In this document: piece after piece, positions 35,040 through 46,651 of the stretch
Numbering within the stretch: position 1 is the stretch's first letter
Layout: each line of letters begins with the position of its first letter
Assembly: GCA_008973525.1 (NCBI GenBank)
Contig: WACJ01000076.1
Span: 1 to 64,000 of the forward strand
Origin: Stenopsyche tienmushanensis
Taxonomy: Eukaryota; Arthropoda; Insecta; Trichoptera; Stenopsychidae
Length of the DNA stretch: 64,000 nucleotides
Direction: 5' to 3'
Position numbers and translations under genes: made by a program
Notes under the pieces: generated by a model
Seen by the model: only the letters and a program-made list of their open reading frames with translations
What the model was told of the DNA's origin: nothing
The model's database searches: none

Positions 35040-36240
35040 TAAAATAGGCTCGCCACCGCCTCGCGCGCACGCGCTGAAGACGAATCTCCCTCTCTTTCCG
35101 ATCGGCTGCCGCCTTTCGTGACGTTCGAACTGATCGGCCCTGTGCGAGTCAAACTTCAAAAATGATCATCGAGCCCGACGACCGCATTGATTCAGATCGA
35201 ACCGTTGTGCGACTACAGTGTGTGATCGTTCGTATCTGTAAATTAAAACGATCACTCACTCTTTTTATCAGTCGCTTCTTTAATTTTTTAAGTGAAACTT
35301 GCACAGACGCGGTAGGAAATATCGGGCCGAAGGAGACGAATGTTGAAACTCCGAGCGGGAGTCGGTCAGAAAGAGAGAGAATCGTTTCTACAGTTTCCGT
35401 CTCCGTCGCGAGCGCGCACGCGCAGACGCGCTGCGCGCGTGCCGTTCTGTCTCTGCTGACTGCTAGCACTTTTTATATATTACACAGATGCAGTTGAATC
35501 TTTGAGTTGACAATTTCCTTTGCACGAGAAGTAAAATGGAGAAAATGACAAGTACGAAGTGTTAGCTTTCAGAGAGCGGAAGGGAGCGACCGAGGCGCCT
35601 CGGAGAGAAGCGGAGAGCGTCGAGCCGAGCGAATGGCAAAAGAAAAAAAATCGGAACAAATGAAAACGGTCAAGGAATGGAAAAAATCTACTTTTCCCGG
35701 GAGATGAGAAAATGTATTTCCGTCGTGCGAGAGTGCTTGCGAATATTTTACACAGACACAATTTAATCTTTTTGCTGACAATTTCCGAAACGGGCTACAA
35801 AATTTCTCGGTCGTTTCGCCGGAAGAGTTTCATCGCTGCCGCGAGTCTCGCGCGATTTTCGAAGGCGCAATTTTTAGCGTTACGCCGGTGCCGTTTTGCG
35901 ATCGAATCTGACGAACGGTCGATCTTTCGGAAGAAACGGAAAAAGAGAGCGCCAAAATCGGGCGGAGGGCGAAGGCGACGGGAAGAGCGGGAGAGGGTCG
36001 AGGGCCGAGGCCGCGTTTTGTTTTTTTGCAGCGATGGTTCGATTTTGGCAGACGGTTCGATCTCTCGTCACTATTATTATCGCGTCTCCGGGCGGTTCGC
36101 GCCCCCGGCGACCCCGGGGGCCCTCTCCTCGAGGTTCGATGCATCCGCGAGACTATAAATAGCGCACAGTTGACAGAGCGCGCACATGTCAGTCGGGGCC
36201 GCACTCGCGGACGATATTTATAACGGGGTGACATTTGAAT
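35040..36240. promoter_or_regulatory. CpG-rich block with divergent TATA boxes
   Basis: The sequence turns abruptly GC- and CpG-rich. A TATAAATA box at 36154-36161 on the plus strand is followed by TCAGT, the arthropod initiator, at 36189-36193; the spacing is slightly longer than ideal. A second TATAAATA on the minus strand sits at 36215-36222. A 40-bp segment is present twice in direct orientation (about 35475-35516 and 35745-35788). No conserved protein is readable, so this may be promoters or 5' exons of an unidentified transcript, or of the reductase at 37653. Confidence 0.4.
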
Positions 36241-36364
36241 TCGGCACTCGGAGACGCGGCGGAGCGCGCCCGGGCGCCTCCGGGGCTCGTCGTTGCGCAA
36301 CGGGGGCGGGCGGATCGGGGCAAACGTCGGGATCGTCCAATGAAACCAGCGGGTGTCGTTCGCA

Positions 36365-36370
36365 TTTATT
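36365..36370 (-). terminator. Polyadenylation signal for the TMEM35-like gene
   Basis: AATAAA on the minus strand, 105 bases after the stop codon of the TMEM35-like gene. Confidence 0.55.
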
Positions 36371-36474
36371 GGCATTCTGTCAGATTACAACTCAAACGTG
36401 CAAATGGAGACACCAAATTTTCGCATTTCTTAAAAAAACCGCGTCCCGAAGTCGCTCCGGGCCGGATCCGGCGG

Positions 36475-37169
36475 CTAGTCCTGCTTGAGTCCGTTCGCGG
36501 CCGTCGCGGGGGCGCCGCCGCCCTCTAGCTCCCGGCGGTTGGTCTGGTACCTGAAAGGAGAGGAGGCGCGTGAGAGGGCGCGTGAGAGGTCGCGAGAGGG
36601 CGCGGGAGGGCGCGCTCACCAGACGACGAGCCGGCCGCTGAGCATGAAGAAGAAGACGAGCGCCGGCGCGGACCTGTCGAAGGGGTCGCCGACGGCGTAG
36701 TGCGAGTAGGCCGCGAGGAGCATCAGGCAGAGCAGGCCCGCGTTGGCCGCGTTCTTTATCCTGTCTGAAAGGGAGAGGGCGGAAGTGAGCGGCCGACTCC
36801 CCGCGGGGGCGCGAGGAGAGGGCGTCGCTCACGTCCGGGGAGGGCGGCCATCGCGAGCCCGAACGCGATCTCGAGCGAGCCGACCGCCCGCCGGTACCAC
36901 TTGGACGGCAGCTTGAAGTCCAGCGTCTCCGACAGGGGAAACACCTTCGCGTACTTGACGTACTCCTTGCGCTGAAACAGACGAGGGCGCCGTTAGGGGG
37001 CGGCGGAGACGCCGGCGGACGCGCGCGGGCGCGGACGCGGGCGTCGCCGGGCTCGCACCAGGTCCTTGTGCAGCTCCTTCGATATCTGCGGAGTGATCTT
37101 CGTCGTCCCGACGAACACGAAGAATATCCCGAGGAGGACGGAGAGGCTCTTGAGCACGACGGACGCCAT
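36475..37169 (-). CDS. TMEM35/NACHO-like membrane protein
   Basis: TMEM35A (NACHO) is an ER chaperone for assembly of nicotinic acetylcholine receptors; the family has four membrane segments. Exons 37059-37169, 36833-36971, 36620-36764 and 36475-36550 keep phase and give 156 residues (human TMEM35A is 167). Residues 1-24 form the first hydrophobic segment (SVLLGIFFVFVGTTKI). SKWYRRAVGSLEIAFGLAM and NAGLLCLMLLAAYSHYAVGD are family hallmarks, and a last hydrophobic run (APALVFFFMLSGRLVVW) precedes a short polar tail ending LKQD. Codon use is extremely GC-rich, like the neighbouring reductase. The start codon is 483 bases from that of the reductase, on the opposite strand. Confidence 0.9.
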
Positions 37170-37652
37170 GGCGCGGCGCCGGGAAACTGCTCCGGGAAAG
37201 CTCCGACCCCTCCCTTCCCCTCGCTATTTTCGGCCCCTCGCCGAACGTCACTCCGACGGGTCGGCCGCCGATCGTTTCGAGATCCGTCGGGAGAGAGGGA
37301 CTCTCCCGAGGCGAGGGGGGAGCGTCCCCCTTTCGCGTCCCCCTAGCGCGCGACGGTCCCCCGACTCGTCGTCGAAAATTCGACGACGACGGCGCCGTCG
37401 GAGCGAGCGAGTCGATTCGACTGTCGGGATTTTACTGCGAGCGACTCGCGAAACGGCGCAGGTCGGCGGACTCCGAGCGGCGAAATTTAGACGAGTGCGT
37501 CTATTTTTAATTTATAAATTGGAAACATTTTCGAGACGTCGTCGACGAATTCGCTCTCTCGCAGCGGGTGCATAATTTTCGTCGTCGAAGTCCGACGTCC
37601 GACGCGGGCGCGACGGCCCGCCGTCCGACGGGACGTCGGGGAGCCGGGCGGC
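37170..37652. promoter_or_regulatory. Divergent promoter region TMEM35-like / CYB5RL-like
   Basis: CpG-rich 483-base gap between two outward-facing start codons. No TATA box was placed. Confidence 0.45.
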
Positions 37653-38555
37653 ATGGGGCCGCCGGAGGAGCCGGACGAGGGCGACTGCTGCGGTTCCGGG
37701 TGCGACCCCTGCGTGTTCGACGCCTACCGCGCGGAGCTCGCCCTCTACGAGTCGAGGGCGGCCTCCGAGAGGGCGCGGGCGGCGGAGGACTTGCTCTCGC
37801 CGCACAGATACGTCGAGTTTCGCGTCGCGTCCGCCGAGAGGCGCGGAGGCCGCGCGGTCGTCGTCTTCGAGCGCCCCCGGAGCGACGGCGCGCCGCGCGC
37901 GCTCCGCTACGCCCCCGGCCAGCACCTGATAGCGAGGGTCGAGGTCCCCGTCGGCGGGGGCGTCGAGCGAAGGTCGAGGCCGTACTCGCCGACGAGCCCC
38001 CCCGCCGGCGCGCCCGCGGACAGCTTCCGCGTGTTCGTGGCGGTCCGCGAGGGCGGCTCGGTGTCGGCCCGCCTGGCGAGCCTCGCCGTCGGCGACGCGG
38101 TCGAGTGGAGGGGCCCCTTCGGGGCCCGCCGGTACGAGCGGGGCGCGTCGGCCCTCGCGCTGCTCGTATGCCAGGGCGTCGCCGCGGCCCCCGCGCTCTC
38201 GGTGGCGAGGGAGATCCTCGACGACGAGTCGGACGAGGTCAGGGTGTCGATGCTCTGCTGCTGCCGGAGCCTCGACGACGCGATCCTGCGGGACGAGCTC
38301 CGCGAGGCGGCCCGGTCCTGGAACTTCTCGTACGAGATATTCTGCTCCGGCCCGGCGCGGGGCGCCTCCCCCCCGAGGTACGGGGAGCCGGTCTCGGAGA
38401 GGAGGCTCCGGCCGGAGGACGTGAGGTCCCGGATCTCGGAGGCGGGGGGCGACGCGCAGGTCCTGATATGCGGCTCCCCGGCCTTCATGGACTGCTACGC
38501 CCGAGTGGCGGCCGACTGCGGAGTGGAAGAGAGGCTCGTCCGCCAGTTTCGGTAG
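37653..38555 (+). CDS. CYB5RL: NADH-cytochrome b5 reductase-like (CYB5RL) protein, intronless
   Basis: One uninterrupted frame of 300 codons. Residues 11-33 (CCGSGCDPCVFDAYRAELAL) are the oxidoreductase-like N-terminal motif found in CYB5RL. The flavin-binding half has LRYAPGQHL and RPYSPTS, then GSVSARLASLAVGDAVEWRG ending in GPFG. The nucleotide-binding half shows LLVCQGVAAAPALSV where the family has an AGTGIAPM-type loop, and ends with ICGSPAFMDCYAR and EERLVRQF. It should transfer electrons from NAD(P)H through FAD; the acceptor is unknown. The loop has lost a conserved Gly and Thr (GVAAAP instead of GTGIAP). The third codon position is almost always G or C. No introns, unlike every other gene here. 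The ATG follows a GC-rich leader and is the first in frame with the conserved motif. Confidence 0.9.
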   Translation: MGPPEEPDEGDCCGSGCDPCVFDAYRAELALYESRAASERARAAEDLLSPHRYVEFRVASAERRGGRAVVVFERPRSDGAPRALRYAPGQHLIARVEVPVGGGVERRSRPYSPTSPPAGAPADSFRVFVAVREGGSVSARLASLAVGDAVEWRGPFGARRYERGASALALLVCQGVAAAPALSVAREILDDESDEVRVSMLCCCRSLDDAILRDELREAARSWNFSYEIFCSGPARGASPPRYGEPVSERRLRPEDVRSRISEAGGDAQVLICGSPAFMDCYARVAADCGVEERLVRQFR

Positions 38556-38559
38556 GGCG

Positions 38560-41500
38560 CCCGCCGCCCACCCTCGGAGGAGGACGGGCGCGGATCGGAC
38601 GATGCGCAATATATAAAATGAAAAATGGGCAGATTCAATCTCACAACGCAGACTAGCAGCCTGACCGGCTAATGGATGAATTTGAAATTTTACTCAAAAA
38701 CAATACGCAGGCATCGAGCTCGGGCCGTCGCGGCGCTCCGGGTACGATTTTATCTTTCCCTTTCGTTGTTTTCTTTTTTCTAATATGTTTTGGTACTTCT
38801 CGTGTACGTTGTCCTCTCGCATCGAGGACCAAAGTTCCTGCCTCTTTGATTATCCCACTTTTGGCATCTTTCAATTACAATAGAGCCCGTTCGTTCTGCA
38901 ATATTGTGACACTGCCCTCTGTTTTGAAATGTATGTATCGATTTAAGGCGGGTACGCGTCGATCCGATCTTTAGCATGTATTGAATTTGGCCTTCGTATG
39001 ATAGAGCTATATGGTTTCACAAAAACATTGTCCAATGTAAATTTGTGTTAAATTTCAGTTCATACAAAATTGTGATTTGTTTTCCAGAATATTATAGAAG
39101 TTTAATGTAGACTTGTTAGTCTATAATATTTTAGACTTTTGAATATTGGGAAATTTTAACATTTAAACACTCCATTGTGAGTCGTTTCAATCTCTAAATC
39201 TGTTATGATAAGGGTCTGAGCACATTTCTACGTCGGGTTCTGGACATCCGTCAGTCGAAGGATCGCATTAAAAAAAAATGAGTGAAAATCACTTCTTAAA
39301 ATTTTTAAACTATCCTTTACTAGTTAAAAATTACAGACCGATTGTTGTTCTTCGGATGACAGGCTATTGACATTTTTTAGATGTTAATTTTCTTTCAAAT
39401 CCAAGTCGCGAGAGCTCTCCGGTGTTTTATTATTCTATTGTTATTTATCCTACTAAAATTGTGAATAATTTATTATAATTTTTTTGTACGATCATTGTTG
39501 CTTTATTCAAATTCAGAATATTAGTAATAGACAAATGATCTTTTAGAACTTTCGATGCAGAAAGATGTTGAAATCTTACATATAATATATTTATTTGATA
39601 TTTATTCTAAAACCGGTTTAGACAAATGTGTCACGAATCATCAAATCCGCTGAAATATTTTATTGTTATATTTGTTGAAAAATAGTATTAAATATACTTT
39701 TAATGAAATTCATTATAATTACAGTAAATTTGTTTATAATAAAATTATTTTATTTTTCCAGAGCCTAGATTTCGAGGCCAAGAAAGGATGAGTCGAATCA
39801 CCCGGTTCTAGTAGATATTCTTGCCTTCTGTCTGATCGGATTCTAATTTGACATGTACATTTGCAATGTTCTAATTTCAACATGTTTTAGTTCAGTTGCC
39901 ATTTAAAAACAGTCATAATCGATAAAATGTAATGAGCGAGTTCGAATCGTCGATACTTTCGGAGAGCGCCTTTCCTTTACCTCTGAGATGTCGTTTTAAA
40001 AAAGTACAATTGCGTCGTCGCTCTTCCGTTTGATAGCAATTCTTTCCTATGATGGACTATTTTTAAGCGATCGCTGTCGATCAGTATTGATTGATTTTAA
40101 ATTATTACTTTTTGTTGAAATAATTTCCGGTGAAGGAAGAAATTTAACACTTCTTATTTTATGATAAATCCAAATCATGTAAATCATTATCAAAGTTTGC
40201 TAAAGATTATAACCCTGAAAGAGATAACTATAGAAATAATAAAAGTGGAAATGCCGTCTAGTGTTTCCGACAAACGTTTTTTGAAGTGTGTTATGTCAAT
40301 TTGCTCTAGAGAATTGTATCAGTGAAGTGGATTATACACGATCCTCTGCTTTTATGGATTTTTTGGCATAATTTTGAAATAACATGGTCAAGAAAACTTA
40401 CGGATTTATTTGCTTTAACTTTATTATTAATCAAAAAAAACATTTTGCACTGTCGTCTGATATATATGGTGTTCAACAGTTACCGTAGGATGGGTCGTCA
40501 GTCGGATTTTAATCGGATCCATTTATGTATGGAATTATTTTTTGTGCAAATTTGATTTATTTGAAACTGAGAATTTTAAATCTCGAGTTGATTTCAATAA
40601 TAATAGAACGAGGTGATGCATTCGGAATTGGGAAAACTTTAATATTCAGATAACGTAAACAAATGTCAATGTTGATATTTATTGATTTGATGATCGCCTT
40701 TATTGTTTTTCGTGAAGATGAATTGGCATTTGTTCCTCGGCTGCTTAAAAATTGTACCTGATAAAATCACATCGCCCAATGGACCACCTGTTCAGTGAAA
40801 ATTTTCAAATTGAACTACGATGAATTGATTTTTCCAGGTCGACTCTCGTATCGCTCCGCGTTCAATTTTGGTCTGCCGCTGTGCAACTTTGACGCTGGCA
40901 ACTGCCTTGAGAAACTAGAGGATATTAAAAATTAATGAGCATTAAAATTATAGTCTTTATCATCCCCTGATGACAAATTTTGAATCCGATACGGGCGATT
41001 CGGCATCGTATCGTGAATGCATCGCAATTCTTTTTTTCAAAAAAGGTGCTTCATAGATGTTTCACGAAGAGAAGTACTGTGGGAGACTCAAATTACCTTG
41101 ATATTTTAAAAAACATACCGAAGAAGATTTAAATGTTCCAAATTTGCTGGAAAGATTTTTAACTCCTGTTAAATGCCAACGTCTCACCGGCGAGTCGCAT
41201 TTGTACGCACACATTACGCTCTGGCAGCTAAAAAATTACTTAACAATTGTTGTCAGACTTAAATACGTGACTGGCGTAAATCGGACGACCGTCTGCGTTC
41301 GAGTCGTGTCTTCGTCAACCGAATAGGACGGAATATGCTGAGAATTGCCAAGGGAATGAATACATTCGAAATGGGAAACGGTTTTATCTATGACATAGTG
41401 TGGGAGCGCGCTTCGCATGATCAACTGCCTACTGAAGATTTAAAGAAAAGCTTGCAACGCTTATAGTCGAAAACGAGCAAGACGGAATAGCTGCCGTAAT

Positions 41501-42090
41501 GCTAAACGTAACGAAAGCAACAGAGAATAGAGACTGGCAAAAGGAGGGGCAGTTGAAATTGCATTACAAAATGAGGTAATCGTTTGAAATATGCCTTTGA
41601 AAAAAAAATGTGTAATGAAAAAAGTAAAATAAGATTTGCTTTGCTGCGTGTACATAATTTTTTTTAGTAAATTGCTGTGTATATATACAAATGTTTTATT
41701 CACACCCATCATCTTCCCAATATGTAAATATGTTCGGAAATGAGCCTATTCCTTGCAGCATATGTTGAACTGTGACACAACATTCGGATTCTTTTCGACG
41801 ACTGTAGTCTTGTATTTTTCTATGCGTATTTAACAAATATGGAAACAAATTTTGTTCAAATGTGAAGATAACATTTTTGGGGAAGAAAAGTTTCAGCGAG
41901 AGGCCAGCTCGAATTCATCGATGAAGAACCCGCTTGTTCAAAAGTAATTTGTAAAAATACACGTCTGATGTCCGCTAAATTCAATTGAAAATGGGTTTTT
42001 AAAAAGTGCTCATCGTTAATGTGACAACTATCGAGTTTTGCGATTTATTTCGGTGACGAGGGCCGTCGTGCACGATTAAACTTATCAATT
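38560..42090. other. AT-rich intergenic stretch, no gene seen
   Basis: The sequence returns sharply to AT-rich after the reductase. Both strands were scanned; there are only short open frames without family resemblance. Nothing in it matches the repeats found elsewhere in the window. Confidence 0.5.
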
Positions 42091-42562
42091 TTGAATTGTG
42101 TCAAATGAACGCATTTCGAAGCCGCGCGAGCGCCATTGCGATGGAGCGAATGTTGCCATGTCGGGTTGACGCTCGTCTGACAAAAATGAGTTTGTCAAAT
42201 TTGTCTCTCGCATGGGGGGTTTCCGTTCTGATGCGACACGTTCGGTCGGATTTCGTTTTAAAATCTGGTTTAAAAATAACAGCATTCGCGTTGGAAAATA
42301 AACCGAAGCGTCGATCGGATTCGGCCGTTGCGTTCGATTCGAAAGTTCGTCGGGGAGAGAAGGTGAGCTCGCACCGGCGCTCGCAGCGCCGCCCGCGGGA
42401 CGCCGCGGCAACGGCGGCGGGCGGCACTCGCGCGCAGCGCCCCGCTCCGGCAGCACGTTCGCGAAGCCGGTGAGACTCGCCGCCCTCCGCTCTCCGCCTC
42501 CCCGCCCCTCGCATCTCCGCGACGCTCGTCCCAGACCTCCGCGTCTTTCAGATCCCGCCAAG

Positions 42563-43059
42563 ATGTCCGACGACGGAGGCGCCGCAGTCGAGAAGAAGGG
42601 ACGCGGTCGTCCCAAATCCAACGGGACGCAGGTAGCGGCCAAGGTGAGCGTCTTCCCGCGTCGCCGCCGGGCCCCGGCGCCGGCGCTCGGCTGACTCGCT
42701 CCGCTGTCGTGTTTCAGGAATCCAAGGGAGAGGCCAAGAAGCGGGGACGCCAGCCCGCCCCGGCCAAGAAGGAGTCGACCAAGTCCTCCGACGACGAGCC
42801 CTCCGCGGCGAAGCGGGGGAGAGGACGTCCCAAAGGATCGAAGAAAAAAGCCGCCAAACCCAAGGTACGTCCCCGGACCCCCGTCCGCGGAGGGACGGAG
42901 GAGGCCGGCGGCTGACGCGCTCCGTTTCGTTCGCAGGCCGCCGCCGACGGCCGAGGCAGGGGGAGGCCGCGCAAGGACGCCGCCCCGCCGAAGCAGCAGG
43001 CCGCCTCCACCGAGGAGGAGCAGGACGACGACGAGGAGGAGGACGCCTCCGACCAGTAG
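42563..43059 (+). CDS. HMGA/HMG-I-like protein with three AT hooks
   Basis: HMGA proteins bind the minor groove of AT-rich DNA as architectural factors in the nucleus. Exons 42563-42643, 42718-42864 and 42937-43059 (all phase 0) give 116 residues. Three AT hooks are seen, one per exon: KKGRGRPK (residues 11-18), AKRGRGRPKGSKKK (about 57-70) and GRGRGRPRK (about 81-89). The tail is acidic (EEEQDDDEEEDASDQ), as in vertebrate HMGA and insect HMG-I. The spacers are Lys, Ala, Pro and Ser-rich and probably disordered. The introns are only 72-74 bases. There is a long GC-rich 5' region. The two polyadenylation signals at 43634 and 43651 imply a 3' UTR of about 600 bases. Confidence 0.92.
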
Positions 43060-43633
43060 AGCGGCGGCGGCGCGCCTCCGGCCCGTCCGTCTTCCGCGCC
43101 CGCGTCGCAGTCGGCCCGATAGCGTCGGTCCGGCGAGCCCCGTCGGAGCTTCCCCGGGAGGGGCCGGCGACGTCTCCGAGAGGCCGCGTCGCCGGAACGC
43201 GATATTATTTTAACTATTATTATTGTTTTTGACCACTGTCGTTTTGACCGGTTTTCTTTTCAAACGTTCGACGAGACGCGCCCCGCGGCGGACGGTCGGT
43301 CGCGACGTTCGAGAGGCGAATCTCGATCTTTATTCATTACATGCACTCTCGCGACTCGGCCGCCGCGGGCCCGGAGGGGACGACTCGGGCGGCTCTCGGA
43401 GCTCGCGGGGCGCCTCTCCGTCTCCCCGCGGCTCCCGGCATAGTTTAATATTTGTATAGAAATTTTGATAATGAAAATGTGCCATTTTGTATTTTATCTC
43501 ATTTACAAATCTGTCTACTCGGTATATTATAAAGTTTCATCGAAAGACGAGGAGGAACTTCCGACGCTCCGGCTCTCGTCTTAAAACTATCCTTGTCATG
43601 TGTGTATGTGAGTGATTGTAATGAATAGATTTA

Positions 43634-43656
43634 AATAAAAAAATATATACAATAAA
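43634..43656 (+). terminator. Twin polyadenylation signals for the HMGA-like gene
   Basis: Two AATAAA hexamers at 43634-43639 and 43651-43656 in an A-rich context. Confidence 0.6.
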
Positions 43657-43659
43657 ACT

Positions 43660-46640
43660 CCATCTATTTCCATTTATGAACTATCACAGACGACAAAGCG
43701 TACGTCCTCGCCCCCGGCTCGGAGGAGAGCGAGACTGGCGCGTTGCAAACTTTGAAAATATTCTCGGACTCCGAAACGAACTCGACGTTCGAAGCGCGAG
43801 GGCCGGTCCGCTCTTGAAATCGCCCGCGGACGGGACGTCTTTGAATCCGTGCATTTCATCTCGCATCTCAAATTATCTATTGATTTTTTTTTTATTGTGA
43901 CAATCTAAAATTGTAGAATTTCACCACAGATGAGCGGCAGCGCGCTCTCCGACGAGAGTCGTTCGGTCCGTCGACGGAGGTCGTCCGGCGCCTCGGTCTC
44001 CGGCAGCCTGGAGAGCGTCGTCCGCCGATGCCGACGTAGACCGTCATCTTTTTAAAAATAAGGGCAAATCTGTGAGAAACAGAATACTTATCATGGAAGC
44101 ACGATGCAAACATTAAAAACATTGCTTCTGCAAAACATCCTACGGATGTGCTTCTGGGCATATCTGATTAGTTTTATGCTCAACGCGAGCTAAACGATGA
44201 CCATTGATGAGACGATGCGTTCTATCGATTGTCTCAATTGTGCAAATGTGCATTAAAAATTCATCAAAGAGCAAGGTTTTATCATATATGATTGGTTGTT
44301 TTTAAAAAACTATTAAAATGTGCATTGAACATTTGATAATGATGACAGTCAATTCTGGAAAGCTCGTAGATTAGTGCGATACAAACTATCTGCATTAATA
44401 AAATATATGTACGCGTGATAACAGTTGTAAATATATTAGGGATTGAAATAAAACAGAATAAAGGACTAAACAAAAGGATATAAAAATTAATTACCTGTTA
44501 AACCACTGTTCTTGTTGAACTGTATATTTCCTCAGTAATGGATTTTACATATTGATGTCCGTTTTTATGTTTGACGTGAAAATATGACATTTGAGTTAAG
44601 ATAAGGTCAAAAATGTTGGATCTAATTTTATTCCATATTAAAGTGAAGCAAAATGCTTTGAGACTGGAAAAAATGTCATTCACTTGAGTGAATAGAAGAA
44701 ATCCTCAACTAAAAGGATCAACAAGGTAACAGTTTGCCCGTCCTCGGAGATGAGATGGTTGAATCTGATTTGATGTTAGTTTTAAAGAAATAAGTTCTCA
44801 GAGTATATGCTACATTGTCGGCTGCCAAATCTCCCACAGGACGCAAAAAACTGACTGATCTTCCCTTCTCTTCGCTTCTTTTAAATGAGCGTAATGTTTT
44901 CTTGTAATCGTATAGTCGAACGATTGTCGAGCTTTTATCTAATTTGCAATTTCTTAAAATAGAGTGAACTTTATTTAATTATGAATAATAATAATCTCGT
45001 CTGAGAAGAGAGTCGACTTTGGGGAATGCGGAAGATTTTATTCAGCCTCCTGAGAGAACGGAAGGATTTCAGCCGAACTTAAACGCGTCTATGCGAAAAG
45101 AAACCGTCGAGCGCGCGAACGATACGGCGCGGGCCGCTATCGACGGCGAGACCGGCGACGAAACGGATCGCAGTCGAAAATTCTATTGCAGACCGATCCT
45201 AAATAATGCACTATCGAAACGAGCATGACGTCGCAGAATTCTCATCGACTGCACTGTCATATATCAGTTTATGTTGCTCGAGTATCCGTCATAACTATTA
45301 TACAGTGCGGCAGGGAAACTACCTCACTTTAAAAACGAATATCCGTATTGGATACCAGTTTAATTCTTTTTTCATGCTACGGAGGCATTTAAAGTTTTTA
45401 TTTAAGTTTTAAGAATTGGTATCATTGAGGCAGTCGAATTTTGAAGCTTCTCCGCATTTTCAACGTGTGTTGTGTCGGTGTAAAATGGGGATTTCAGATA
45501 GTCACCGGCGGGAAGCGTTTTCGTAAAAGATTATTCGCTTCCAGCTCGAACCGGACGACCCCTGCGTCTGTTTTGAGTTTGGTAAAAAAAAATCACAATC
45601 GTGTGAACAGAATTGACCGTTTTCTCTGTCGCGCCTCGGTGAGATGTCGACGGAACGGAGGCCACCTCGACGGTATCATTTTTAAAAGGCAACAATGTCT
45701 CTGTGACAAACGAGCACCCGTGCGGGTCATGGCGGGCGATGTCGGCGTCCAGACCGGAGAGGTACGTTTGAAAACCGTTAGGCGCGGCGTCGCGACAGTC
45801 GAGTCGCGACCTTCGCGCGACAGGGCGGAAGCGCGACCGTCCCCGCGTTCCCGACCGTCCCGCGGGCGGGGCCGGAAGAGGCCCGGAGAGGCCGAGAGAG
45901 CCCCGAGAAGGGCGGAAGTCGCAGGTGGGTCGAAGGAGCGGAGAGTCCCGGCGCCCGCGTGCGGATCGGGAGCGCGACCTCCTTTCGCGCCCGCGGGTCC
46001 CTCTCGGAGCGAGCCGACGGAGACGGAGACGGCGACGGAAGGAGCGCTCGCGCTCAGCGGGGGCGGCGCTCGGTCTCGACGTCGGTCGCGGGAGACGGCG
46101 ACGGCTTCGCCGACGAGCTCGCAGATCGGGAGCGCTCCCCGGACGTCCGGGATCTTCGACGGTTCTCGTGTCGAAATCGAAGCGAGGGAATTCTACCTCC
46201 GGCCGAATCCTGCGGATCGGACTCCGCGTCCGGGCGAAAGTTTGACAGTTCGTCGCGCCCCTCTCCCCTCTCCCCTCTCATGTTGGATTCGCGAGTTTGT
46301 GAATTTTAACGCGACGCTCGCGGAGAATCCTCTCCGGCGAAGTTCCGGGCGGAGTCGATCGGCGACTCGCCCGGCCGACGAGAGCCGAAGGCCCGATTCG
46401 AGTTCGCGCGGCGCGCCGCCGCCGTCGGAGCGGATCCGAGACCGGACCGCAGCTCGAGAGCTCGGCGACGAGGGGTCCGGAGAATCCTCCGGATCGGGAG
46501 AGAAGGGTCGACGGTCGCGATCGATCCGCGCCGTCCCGTGCCGCCCCGTGCCGCTCCGTGCCGCCCTCGATGCGGCCTCCCCCCTCCCGTTTCCGTTCGA
46601 CTTCTCGATCCGACGTCTCTGCTTGCAGCCGACTCTGACT
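43660..46640. other. canoe: Region upstream of canoe, probable 5' UTR and promoter
   Basis: Between the HMGA-like gene and the canoe start codon. 43.7-44.05 kb is CpG-rich, 44.1-45.4 kb AT-rich, and 45.7-46.6 kb again very CpG-rich and full of short open frames that look compositional. A good donor (GAG then GTACGT) at 45761/45762 and an acceptor (TTGCAG) ending at 46628 could join a 5' UTR exon to the first coding exon. No conserved protein was recognised. Confidence 0.4.
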
Positions 46641-46651
46641 GACATGCCACG

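Noticed and set aside
35830..36375. 181-codon minus-strand frame near the TATA boxes
   Set aside because: Arg/Pro-rich, no conserved motif, overlapped by other open frames; compositional.
37512..38609. 365-codon minus-strand frame antisense to the CYB5RL-like gene
   Set aside because: It is a shadow of the GC-rich codons on the other strand with no family resemblance.
37568..38656. 362-codon alternate plus-strand frame over the CYB5RL-like gene
   Set aside because: Arg/Gly-rich translation typical of a shifted GC-rich frame; the conserved motifs are in the frame starting at 37653.
42085..42642. 185-codon minus-strand frame over the HMGA promoter and first exon
   Set aside because: It overlaps a well-supported exon on the other strand and has no recognisable content.
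45729..45761. Alternative canoe first exon encoding MAGDVGVQTGE
   Set aside because: It has a good donor, but splicing to 46629 gives an early stop and direct splicing to 46832 would remove the conserved N terminus. Kept only as a possible 5' UTR exon.
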